A stretch of 56,831 nt of DNA from assembly GCA_035443185.1 (NCBI GenBank), contig DAORRV010000011.1, forward strand, positions 1-56,831, read 5' to 3'. The translations under genes and the position numbers were made by a program. Each line of letters starts with the position of its first letter. The stretch's first letter is position 1. The notes under the pieces were generated by a model. That model was not told where the DNA came from. It searched no databases and saw only the letters and a program-made list of their open reading frames with translations. Origin of the DNA: UBA2330 sp035443185. Its GTDB lineage: Bacteria > Bacteroidota > Ignavibacteria > Tepidaquicellales > Tepidaquicellaceae. Shown piece after piece: positions 26,635-34,576 of the stretch.

Positions 26635-27405
26635 ATGAATAACCGCTGGACTTTAAAGAATAAGAAAGCTCTGATCACAGGCGCGACCAGAGGAATTGGA
26701 AAAGCAATTACTGAGGAATTCCTTTCACTTGGCGCTGAGGTTTTCATTGTTTCAAGAAATGAAAATGATATAAAAGCCGATCTCGAAAAATATACAAAGG
26801 AAGGTCATAAGGCTGACGGAATGAAGTGTGACGTTACAGATGCAGGTGACAGAAAAAAACTCAACGGGAAAATTCTAGAAATTTCAGACAGTTTGGATAT
26901 ACTTGTAAACAACGCCGGATCAAATAATCGAAAGAGTACTCTCGAAAATTCTGAAGAGGATTTTGATTATATATCATCACTTAATATGAAATCGGTATTT
27001 GAACTTTGTAAAATATTTCATCCGATGTTAAAAAATTCAGGCAGCGGTTCAATTGTAAATATAGTATCAGTTGCAGGATTTACTTCAGTCGGCACAGGAT
27101 CGCCTTATGCAGTTTCAAAAGCCGGCATAATTCATTTTACAAAATACCTTGCAGTCGAATGGGCAAAGGATAATATCCGGGCAAATTCCGTCGCGCCGTG
27201 GTATATAAGGACTTCTCTGACCGAACCTGTATTAAGTAAAAAAGAATATCTCGAAGGAGTACTGGCAAGAACTCCGATGAAAAGAGTCGGCGAACCTGAG
27301 GAAGTAGCAGCAGCAGTTGCTTTTCTTTCAATGCCGGCTGCATCTTATATTACAGGTGAATGTATAGCTGTAGACGGTGGGTTTTTGAAATACGGATTCT
27401 CTTAA
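26635..27405 (+). CDS. SDR-family oxidoreductase
   Basis: This 256-residue classical short-chain dehydrogenase has the cofactor motif TGATRGIGKA near residue 15, NNAG near 92, the catalytic Ser in IVSVAG and Tyr/Lys in YAVSK, and the C-terminal TGECIAVDGGF. The Arg in SRNEN after the second strand favours NADP(H). The pattern is close to tropinone reductase-like SDRs and the FabG group; the substrate is unknown. It lies 14 nt after the 494-residue protein gene. Confidence 0.9.
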   Translation: MNNRWTLKNKKALITGATRGIGKAITEEFLSLGAEVFIVSRNENDIKADLEKYTKEGHKADGMKCDVTDAGDRKKLNGKILEISDSLDILVNNAGSNNRKSTLENSEEDFDYISSLNMKSVFELCKIFHPMLKNSGSGSIVNIVSVAGFTSVGTGSPYAVSKAGIIHFTKYLAVEWAKDNIRANSVAPWYIRTSLTEPVLSKKEYLEGVLARTPMKRVGEPEEVAAAVAFLSMPAASYITGECIAVDGGFLKYGFS

Positions 27406-27412
27406 AAATTTT

Positions 27413-27518
27413 ATATGAGATATTTGAATATTTAATGGTATTCTTAAAACAATAAGTTTGCATAAATTTAATATATATAAATTCTTATAATAAAAATCAC
27501 ATCTCATATATATGAGAT
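27413..27518. promoter_or_regulatory. Putative operator: 18-bp palindrome plus distal half-site
   Basis: ATCTCATATATATGAGAT at 27501-27518 is a perfect palindrome, 33 nt before the sensor kinase start. Its half-site ATATGAGAT is repeated at 27413-27421, about 90 nt upstream. Such an arrangement fits a dimeric regulator, perhaps the NarL-type regulator encoded by this pair, acting on its own promoter. That link is inference. Confidence 0.5.
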
Positions 27519-27551
27519 TGAATGCTCTTCCAATATTAATTAATTTATCGT

Positions 27552-30500
27552 ATGAAAAAAATTAATATTTATATCATACCTGTAATAATTTTTATTACAT
27601 TATTATTCCGAAGTATTACAGCTCAGGAAAATCAAATAAAAAATAACACTTTCCAGAATCAGATTAAAATCGAACATATATCAAATGACCTTGGCATTCC
27701 AACGAATCTTGTCTTTGAAATTTATCAGGACAGCAAAGGATTTATGTGGTTTGGGACAATGTTCGGACTCGTCAGATATGATGGGGATAATTACAAAACA
27801 TACAGACATGATCCTTCTGATAAAAACTCACTTTCAAATGACGACATAATTTCCATTTTTGAAGATAAGGATGGATATATCTGGATTGGCACATACAACG
27901 GCGGTCTGAACAGATACGACAGGAGATCGGGAAATTTCACAAGATTTTTTTATGATCCGAATAATGAAAATACAGTTAGCGATAACACGATCTGGGATAT
28001 CATACAGGACAAAAACGGAACTATCTGGTTCGCAACAGAATCAGGCGGACTTTGTAAATTTGAAAATGATTTATTTACTTCTTTTAAACATGACTCTACT
28101 AATTCCAAAAGTATCAGTGGTAATAAGATATTAACTTTAAGTTTTGACAATGACGGTAACATCTGGGCAGGATCGACTACCGGTCTGAACAAACTTGATG
28201 TAAAGAAAGGTGAGTTCACAGTATATAAATTTGATAAGGAAAATGAGAACAGCATTGGAAGCAATGTCATTAATTCATTGCTGTGCGACAGCTACGGTGA
28301 CATCTGGGCAGGTACGGGAGGCGGAGGACTGAATAAGTTTGAGAGGGGGACTGGAGATTTTAAGAGGTATGTAGTTGACTCGGGGGATGTGAATAGTATT
28401 AGTAGTAATGTTGTTATTTCGGTATTGGAGGAAGAGGCGGGGGTGCTTGGTGTGGGGACGGGAAACGGTTTTAACCGTTTCTATGTGCGCGAAGGAAAGT
28501 TCGAAAAGGTGAAGCTGTATCCGGATAAAGAATTCAACAGGGAAGTTATTACACGGATGTATAAAGACAATTCGGGAGTTCTATGGCTTAGTAATTATCA
28601 GGAGGGGTTGCATAAGGTCATTCGCGGAAACGGGAAGTTTCAAAACTATCTTGAAAATAAAAGTGTACATTGTTTTTATGAGAATCCGGATGGTACTATC
28701 TGGATTGGGACTACTCAGGGTTTGTTAAAGGTTGACAATAATTTTAACATATTAGATACATACTTAAATGATAAGAATAATCAGAATAGCATTAGCAGTA
28801 ATTTTGTCAGATCACTTACAAAAGATATTAACGGAAATCTTTGGATCGGTACAAGCTTCGGTCTGAATAAATATAATGAAAGCAATAAAACTTTTACAAA
28901 ATATTTAAATTCACCCGAAGATGAACATTCTCTTAGTAATAATGGAATAAGCAGACTTCTTACTGACAATGCAGGTAAACTTTGGGTGGGAACAGACTTT
29001 GGGCTGAATGAATATTTGCCTGCAGAAAAAAAATTCAAAAGATATTTACATTCTCCGACAGATATGGAAAGTCTGAGTGAAAATTCTATACTTTCAATAT
29101 ATGAAGACAAGTCAGGAAGTATATGGGTTGGCACTTATTCGGGATTAAATAAAATGGACAGAGCTACTGGCAAATTCAGTCATTTCAGTCATGATCCTTT
29201 AAATGACAAAACAATTAGTAACAACTATATATATTCTTTTTGCGAAGATGCATCCGGAAATTTCTGGATAGGTACCGGCGGTGGATTGAATAAATTCGAT
29301 CCGGCTACGGAAAGTTTTTTATATTTTATTGAAAAGAATGGTCTTGATAATTCAGTAATCGCAGGAATTGTGCAGGATGTAAACGGTAATCTCTGGCTAA
29401 GTACAATTAATGGTCTGAGCTTATTCAATATAAATAATAATGATTTTAGAAATTTTAATACAAGCGATGGTCTGTCTGATAATATGTTCAATTTCTCATC
29501 TTACATGAAAACTTCTGATGGCAGAATTCTTTTCGGAAGTGTCAATGGTGTAACAAGTGTAAATCCTGCCGATATTATTAATAGTAGCTTTACGCCTCAG
29601 GTTTTGTTTACAGATCTTATCAGGTATAATGAGAATTCAAAATTTACTGAAGATATTTCTGCACTTAAAGATGTTTCTCTAAGCTATAAGGATAATGTCA
29701 TTAATATTGGTTTTTCATCATCGGATTTTACTCATCCGGATAAGATCAAGTATTCATACATGCTTGAAGGATTTGACAAAGACTGGATACAAAGCGGAAA
29801 AAACAGAAATGCAGTTTATACAAATCTCGATCCGGGTAATTACATTTTCAAAGTTATAAGTACTAATTCTGACGGTGTAAAAAATGAATCTGTATCCGAG
29901 CTTAAGTTCAGCATATCACCACCGTTTTGGAAGACATGGTGGTTCTATACAATAATTTTATCTCTGCTGATTTTTTCAATTATATTAATTCAGAATATAA
30001 GAGTGAGAAGTAAAGTTAATCATTTACTTGAACTGGAAAAAGTCCGTGAGTCAGAACGCGAAAAAGTTCGAGAGCAGGCATCACGCGATTATCATGATGA
30101 GCTTGGACATAAGCTTACCCGGATTTCTCTTTACAGCAGAAGAGTAAATAAAAAACTTCAGGCGTTTACAAATGGAATTTCTGAAGACTTAAAATTTATA
30201 GTGGAAACTTCTAACTCTCTACAGAGCGGAGCAAAGGATCTCATATGGACAATGAATCCGCAGGAAGATACTTTGTATGACTTTGCTGTTAGGTTAAAAG
30301 ATTTTGGGAATGAACTTTTTGACAACAATGGTATGGAATTTCACTCAGGTGAAATATCTGAAGAGCTAAGGGAGATAAGGCTTTCGATGAATTGTAAGCG
30401 GCATCTTATATATATTTTTAAAGAGGGTATGAATAACATTCTCAAATATTCTGAATGTGAAAATGTAAAATTAAACTTCAGGATCTATGATGAAGATGTT

Positions 30501-30710
30501 GAAATAATTTTAGAGGACGACGGTATTGGCTTTGATCCGGCAAATTGTCAAAAGGGATACGGATTAAAAAATATTTTCTCACGTGCCGCTCAGATCGATC
30601 TGAATGTAAATATTTCATCAATGCCCGGAGCAGGTACGAAAATTACTTTGACTGCAGGAATTCAGAATCTGATCTCGGTTTTTACGGAAAACAAATCTTC
30701 TGATTCCTGA
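27552..30710 (+). CDS. Membrane sensor histidine kinase with two-component-regulator propeller
   Basis: This 1052-residue protein has a signal peptide ending near residue 24. About fourteen Reg_prop repeats follow (WIGTYNGGLNRYD, WAGTGGGGLNKF), forming two periplasmic beta-propellers. A Y_Y_Y domain at about 715-785 (YSYMLEGFDKDW, YTNLDPGNYIFKV) leads to one membrane helix near 797-818 (TIILSLLIFSIILIQ). The cytoplasmic part is of the HisKA_3/NarX type, with phospho-acceptor His848 in DYHDELGHKLTRI and a HATPase domain (EGMNNILKYS, DDGIGFDP, GYGLKNI). It probably senses an extracellular polymer or glycan and phosphorylates the regulator encoded 10 nt downstream. Confidence 0.92.
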   Translation: MKKINIYIIPVIIFITLLFRSITAQENQIKNNTFQNQIKIEHISNDLGIPTNLVFEIYQDSKGFMWFGTMFGLVRYDGDNYKTYRHDPSDKNSLSNDDIISIFEDKDGYIWIGTYNGGLNRYDRRSGNFTRFFYDPNNENTVSDNTIWDIIQDKNGTIWFATESGGLCKFENDLFTSFKHDSTNSKSISGNKILTLSFDNDGNIWAGSTTGLNKLDVKKGEFTVYKFDKENENSIGSNVINSLLCDSYGDIWAGTGGGGLNKFERGTGDFKRYVVDSGDVNSISSNVVISVLEEEAGVLGVGTGNGFNRFYVREGKFEKVKLYPDKEFNREVITRMYKDNSGVLWLSNYQEGLHKVIRGNGKFQNYLENKSVHCFYENPDGTIWIGTTQGLLKVDNNFNILDTYLNDKNNQNSISSNFVRSLTKDINGNLWIGTSFGLNKYNESNKTFTKYLNSPEDEHSLSNNGISRLLTDNAGKLWVGTDFGLNEYLPAEKKFKRYLHSPTDMESLSENSILSIYEDKSGSIWVGTYSGLNKMDRATGKFSHFSHDPLNDKTISNNYIYSFCEDASGNFWIGTGGGLNKFDPATESFLYFIEKNGLDNSVIAGIVQDVNGNLWLSTINGLSLFNINNNDFRNFNTSDGLSDNMFNFSSYMKTSDGRILFGSVNGVTSVNPADIINSSFTPQVLFTDLIRYNENSKFTEDISALKDVSLSYKDNVINIGFSSSDFTHPDKIKYSYMLEGFDKDWIQSGKNRNAVYTNLDPGNYIFKVISTNSDGVKNESVSELKFSISPPFWKTWWFYTIILSLLIFSIILIQNIRVRSKVNHLLELEKVRESEREKVREQASRDYHDELGHKLTRISLYSRRVNKKLQAFTNGISEDLKFIVETSNSLQSGAKDLIWTMNPQEDTLYDFAVRLKDFGNELFDNNGMEFHSGEISEELREIRLSMNCKRHLIYIFKEGMNNILKYSECENVKLNFRIYDEDVEIILEDDGIGFDPANCQKGYGLKNIFSRAAQIDLNVNISSMPGAGTKITLTAGIQNLISVFTENKSSDS

Positions 30711-30720
30711 AAATTATGCT

Positions 30721-31371
30721 ATGAATAGAAAATCTGAAAATTTCAGGATTCATGTATCAGTGGTAGAAGATGATAAGCTTATCAGAGAATCGCTTGTAGA
30801 AATGATTAATGAAGCCGGTGGATTTTCCTGTATCGGAAATTACGGTGACTGTGAAAGTGCATTAAAGGATATTGGGAAAAATAAACCTGATGTTATGCTT
30901 ATGGATATTGAGCTTCCGGGCATTTCAGGAATTGAAGGGGTAAAAAAGATAAAGGAAATTTATCCAAAGATCGACATAATTATGCTGACAATTCACGAAG
31001 ACCTTTCACTTGTATTCAAAGCTTTGAGTGCCGGAGCAAGCGGCTATCTTGATAAAAGTGCCACAGAAGAAAAAATACTTGAATCCATCCGTGAAATTTA
31101 TGAAGGCGGCGCGCCAATGTCTTATAAGATCGCAAAACTTGTCGTCACATCATTTCAGAAAAAAACCGAATCACCGCTGACCTCCAGAGAAACTGACGTT
31201 CTCGATCAGCTTTGCAAAGGCAATTCCTATAAGGAAATTGCATTTAATCTTTTCATCACAGTCGGTACAGTCCGCCATCATATAAAAAATATTTACTACA
31301 AACTCCATGTCCACTCAAAATCCGAAGCAGTCGCAAAAGCTCTTAAAGAAAGATTGGTTGACAATTCCTGA
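30721..31371 (+). CDS. NarL/LuxR-family response regulator
   Basis: This 216-residue protein has a receiver domain (VEDDKL at 15-20; phospho-acceptor Asp62 in MLMDIELPG; LTIHED; GYLDKSA) and a C-terminal LuxR-type helix-turn-helix (TSRETDVLDQLCKGNSYKEI, VGTVRHHIKNIYYKL). It follows the sensor kinase gene after 10 nt and is surely its partner. DNA-binding sites could include the palindrome before the kinase gene. Confidence 0.94.
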   Translation: MNRKSENFRIHVSVVEDDKLIRESLVEMINEAGGFSCIGNYGDCESALKDIGKNKPDVMLMDIELPGISGIEGVKKIKEIYPKIDIIMLTIHEDLSLVFKALSAGASGYLDKSATEEKILESIREIYEGGAPMSYKIAKLVVTSFQKKTESPLTSRETDVLDQLCKGNSYKEIAFNLFITVGTVRHHIKNIYYKLHVHSKSEAVAKALKERLVDNS

Positions 31372-31875
31372 TCGATTTATATAATTTCCCTGATTTAATC
31401 TTCTTAATTTTATAATCAATATCTTTATTTTCATAATTTATAAACTGACATAGCTGGAACCAAAAAAAATTTTTAAAAAGTTAATACTCCTCCCCTTTGT
31501 CCAAAAGGGAGGTTGGGAGGGGTTTGAAGAATTGAGTTTAATTTGACTCCACTGCACACAGTGCTGAGTTTTATATTTGTTGTTTGCTATTTCTTTCAGC
31601 AATAACCCCCTTCGCTCCCTCATTTTTAAGGTGGAATTACTTTTTAATTATTCTGAAACGTGCTGTTTGAATTTTTGAATTCATTTCTAAAAAATTAATT
31701 AAAAATTTTCTTACCATTTTGCGATTAATTTACGTTGTAACAGAATAATTCGTAATTCTTAATTCGTTTTTGCTCCCCTCCAAAATATTCTCACTTTTTA
31801 TAATACAATATAATAACTATTTTACTACACTTTACAAACGTTTTATAAAGTAATCCTATAAGAATTTAATTCATA
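31372..31875. other. Non-coding spacer with dispersed repeat, 504 nt
   Basis: The spacer between the response regulator and transaldolase genes has no supportable ORF. It holds the G/C-rich repeat at 31487-31525, a further piece at about 31605-31633 (cccccttcgctccctc, which on the minus strand reads as gagggagcgaaggggg), and taattcttaattcg-type short repeats at about 31748-31766. Confidence 0.6.
31487..31525. repeat. Dispersed G/C-rich repeat, copy A
   Basis: ctcctcccctttgtccaaaa followed by gggaggttgggaggggttt. The first part is an imperfect hairpin (cctcccc-ttt/aaaagggagg). The same element occurs at 49319-49358 with 5 to 6 differences. Confidence 0.75.
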
Positions 31876-32526
31876 ATGAAAATATTTATTGACACCGCTA
31901 ATCTGGATGAGATCCGTGAAGCTGCTGCGATGGGAATTCTCGACGGAGTCACGACAAATCCGTCACTTGTTTCAAAAGAAGGACATAAAGATTTCAGATC
32001 AATGCTCGAAAAGATCTGCGCTATGGTGGACGGAGATATCAGCGCAGAAGTAGTCTCTACCAATTGTGACGATATGCTGAAAGAAGGAAGAGAACTTGCC
32101 AAGATCCATAAAAACATTGTAGTAAAAGTACCTCTCATAAAAGAAGGTCTGAAAGCTGTAAAAGTATTCAGCGAAGAGAATATCAGAACCAACGTAACCC
32201 TTTGCTTCTCAGCGTCTCAGGCAGTTCTCGCTGCAAAAGCCGGTGCTTATATTGTCAGTCCTTTTGTCGGAAGACTCGATGACATTTCTCAAAACGGAAT
32301 GGAGCTTATCGGTCAGATAGTGCAGATCTACGGAAATTATAATTATCAGACACAGGTACTCGTCGCATCGGTCAGACATCCGATACATTTTGTCGAAAGC
32401 TGTCTGCTCGGAGCGGAGATCGCGACTATGCCATTTAAAGTGATAGAAATGCTTGCAAAACATCCGCTTACAGATATGGGACTGGATAAATTTCTCAGCG
32501 ACTGGGAAAAGCTTCAGGGTAAATAA
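31876..32526 (+). CDS. tal: Transaldolase (small TalC/FSA-type)
   Basis: This 216-residue TIM-barrel enzyme acts in the non-oxidative pentose phosphate pathway. Seen: MKIFIDTANLDEIREA, GVTTNPSL, the Schiff-base Lys84 in VVKVPL, TLCFSASQAVLAAKAGA and SPFVGRLDD. The residue at the position that separates the subgroups is Glu58 (SAEVV), as in true transaldolases of this size, rather than the Gln of fructose-6-phosphate aldolase, so transaldolase is preferred. It leads a co-directional run with gcvT 32 nt downstream. Confidence 0.9.
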   Translation: MKIFIDTANLDEIREAAAMGILDGVTTNPSLVSKEGHKDFRSMLEKICAMVDGDISAEVVSTNCDDMLKEGRELAKIHKNIVVKVPLIKEGLKAVKVFSEENIRTNVTLCFSASQAVLAAKAGAYIVSPFVGRLDDISQNGMELIGQIVQIYGNYNYQTQVLVASVRHPIHFVESCLLGAEIATMPFKVIEMLAKHPLTDMGLDKFLSDWEKLQGK

Positions 32527-32558
32527 GAAGTAAATAAATTATTAAAGAAAATATTTAA

Positions 32559-33638
32559 TTGAAAAAAACAGCTTTTAATAATATTCATAAAAGTCTCGGC
32601 GGTAAATTAGTTGAGTTTGCGGGATATGAAATGCCCGTTCAGTATGAAGGCATTATTGCCGAACATAAAGCAGTGCGTGAGTCCGCGGGAATATTTGATG
32701 TTTCACATATGGGTGAGGTCGAAGTGAGAGGCAGTGATGCACTTGATTATTTACAAAAGATCACGACCAATGATGTATCCAAACTTGAAAAAGGCGACGT
32801 GCAGTATTCGGCTATGTGTCTGAAAGACGGCGGTATAGTAGATGATCTGCTTGTTTATAATTTTGGTTCACATTATATGCTTGTGATAAATGCATCGAAC
32901 ATTGAGAAAGATATAAAATGGATGGAAGAGAATTTATTTGGTGATGTTACTCTGAAAAATATTTCAGACGATACTTCACTGCTCGCTGTACAGGGGAAAA
33001 ATTCTATTCACATTTTACAAAAACTTACCGATGCTGATCTTTCACAGATAGAGTATTACAAATTCGTAGAGTGTAAATTAGCCGGTCAGGACGTTGTATT
33101 ATCACATACAGGTTACACCGGTGAGAAAATTTGTTTTGAAATATATTCATCTTCAGATATCGCGAAGTCGGAAGCATTATGGAATGCGATCTTCGAAGCT
33201 GGAAAGGAATCCGATCTGAAACCTGCCGGACTCGGAGCGCGAGATACTCTTCGTCTTGAATATGCTTTTCGTTTATACGGCAATGATATGAATGAATCGA
33301 ACAACACTATTGAAGCTGGTCTCGGATGGATCACGAAAGTCGATAAAGGAGATTTCAATGGAAAAGAAGCGATCCTTCATGCAAAGGAAAATCCCGAAAA
33401 GAAAATTGTAGGATTTATAGTGGAAGACCGACTGCCTGCAAGACAGGGACAGGAAGTTTTCTCAGGTGATGAAAAGATCGGAATGGTGACCAGCGGAAGT
33501 CTTTCACCTATGCTGAATAAAAATATCGGTATGGCATATATAGATAAAGGATTCAATAAGATAGGAACTCAGATAGAAATTAAAGTAAGAGATAAAAAAA
33601 TTAAAGCTACTATAACAAAGACTCCGTTTTTACAATGA
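32559..33638 (+). CDS. gcvT: Aminomethyltransferase, glycine cleavage T-protein
   Basis: This 359-residue protein transfers the methylene group from the H-protein aminomethyl arm to tetrahydrofolate. Motifs: GGKLVEFAGYEMPVQY, FDVSHMGEVEVRG, TTNDVSKLEKGDVQYSAM, SHTGYTGEKICFEIY, GLGARDTLRLEYAFRLYGND and SGSLSPMLNKNIGMAYI. All are as in GcvT, and the length is normal. The start is TTG at 32559, which gives the family's usual N-terminus (KKTAFNNIHKSLGGK). The gcvH and gcvP genes are not in this window. Confidence 0.94.
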   Translation: MKKTAFNNIHKSLGGKLVEFAGYEMPVQYEGIIAEHKAVRESAGIFDVSHMGEVEVRGSDALDYLQKITTNDVSKLEKGDVQYSAMCLKDGGIVDDLLVYNFGSHYMLVINASNIEKDIKWMEENLFGDVTLKNISDDTSLLAVQGKNSIHILQKLTDADLSQIEYYKFVECKLAGQDVVLSHTGYTGEKICFEIYSSSDIAKSEALWNAIFEAGKESDLKPAGLGARDTLRLEYAFRLYGNDMNESNNTIEAGLGWITKVDKGDFNGKEAILHAKENPEKKIVGFIVEDRLPARQGQEVFSGDEKIGMVTSGSLSPMLNKNIGMAYIDKGFNKIGTQIEIKVRDKKIKATITKTPFLQ

Positions 33639-33717
33639 ATGTTATTTGATATTATAAAATTGAGTTAAGATTAAAATAATAAAAATTTCCACAAAGAAAG
33701 GTTTACAGAAAAATAAA

Positions 33718-34548
33718 ATGAAAAGTATAAAGATATTACTCACGCAATCGCTGATACAGGATGACCTGATGCTGAAAGATAAGAATATTATCATACTCGA
33801 CGTGCTGAGAGCAACTACAACAATGACAATAGCTCTGGCAAACGGTGCTAAAGAAATTGTTCCAACGGAAAATATTGCTACGGCTGTAAGAGTTGCCAGA
33901 GGTTCCAAAAATTCATTGCTTTGCGGAGAGCGAAACGGAAAAGTCGTGGACGGATTCAAGCTTGGTAATTCACCTTCTGAATACACAACTGAAGTGATCA
34001 AAGATCAGGGACTGATATTCAGTACAACAAACGGAACGCTTGCGATCATCAAATCAAAATTTGCAAAAAGCTGTGTGATGGGAAGTTTTTTAAATCTGTC
34101 GGCTTTGGTGGATTATGTAAATGTAATTGATGAAGATTTTATAATTATCTGTGCCGGTAAGCTGAATGAATTTTGTCTCGAAGACACTGTCTGCGCAGGG
34201 TTGATACTCAATAAACTTTCTGCCGGCAGAGAGCTTGAACTTGGAGATTCCGAGATCGCTGCAATGAATCTTTGTAATGATCTTGCAATGCTTCTGAATG
34301 TTCCATCACAGGAAAAGATCTTGAGGATGCTGAATATTTCAGAACATGGTAAATATCTGACTTCCATTGGATTTGGAGCAGATCTTGAGACAGCATCAAA
34401 GCTTGATTCATATCCCTTCATTCCGCTGTTCAGAAATGGAGTTGTAAAATTTAAGGAAATGTTTGAAGGTGAGTCTAGTCAGAAGTCAAAGATGAGAAGA
34501 GTAAACATTGGAGTTAAGAAAGAAGAAGTAAAAGAAAAAAAGGCTTAA
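33718..34548 (+). CDS. comB: 2-phosphosulfolactate phosphatase family protein
   Basis: This 276-residue protein belongs to the ComB family of Mg2+-dependent acid phosphatases. Seen: LDVLRATTTMTIALANGAKEI, GERNGKVVDGFKLGNSP, STTNGT and the C-terminal CLEDTVCAG. In methanogens ComB acts in coenzyme M synthesis; in this lineage the same family is common without a known CoM pathway, so the physiological substrate is uncertain. The last 25 residues are a Lys/Glu-rich tail. It lies between gcvT and ftsK. Confidence 0.87.
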   Translation: MKSIKILLTQSLIQDDLMLKDKNIIILDVLRATTTMTIALANGAKEIVPTENIATAVRVARGSKNSLLCGERNGKVVDGFKLGNSPSEYTTEVIKDQGLIFSTTNGTLAIIKSKFAKSCVMGSFLNLSALVDYVNVIDEDFIIICAGKLNEFCLEDTVCAGLILNKLSAGRELELGDSEIAAMNLCNDLAMLLNVPSQEKILRMLNISEHGKYLTSIGFGADLETASKLDSYPFIPLFRNGVVKFKEMFEGESSQKSKMRRVNIGVKKEEVKEKKA

Positions 34549-34576
34549 AATTAATTTTCTAATTTAATTTTTAGAA

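Noticed and set aside
27950..29491. Minus-strand ORFs of 88-117 codons inside the sensor kinase gene
   Set aside because: They mirror the repeated propeller codons of the real gene and show repeated Pro/Leu/Ser patterns expected of shadow frames.
31376..31875. Riboswitch upstream of the transaldolase/gcvT run (for example a glycine riboswitch)
   Set aside because: No tandem aptamer-like structure was seen; the spacer is made of dispersed repeats and AT-rich DNA.
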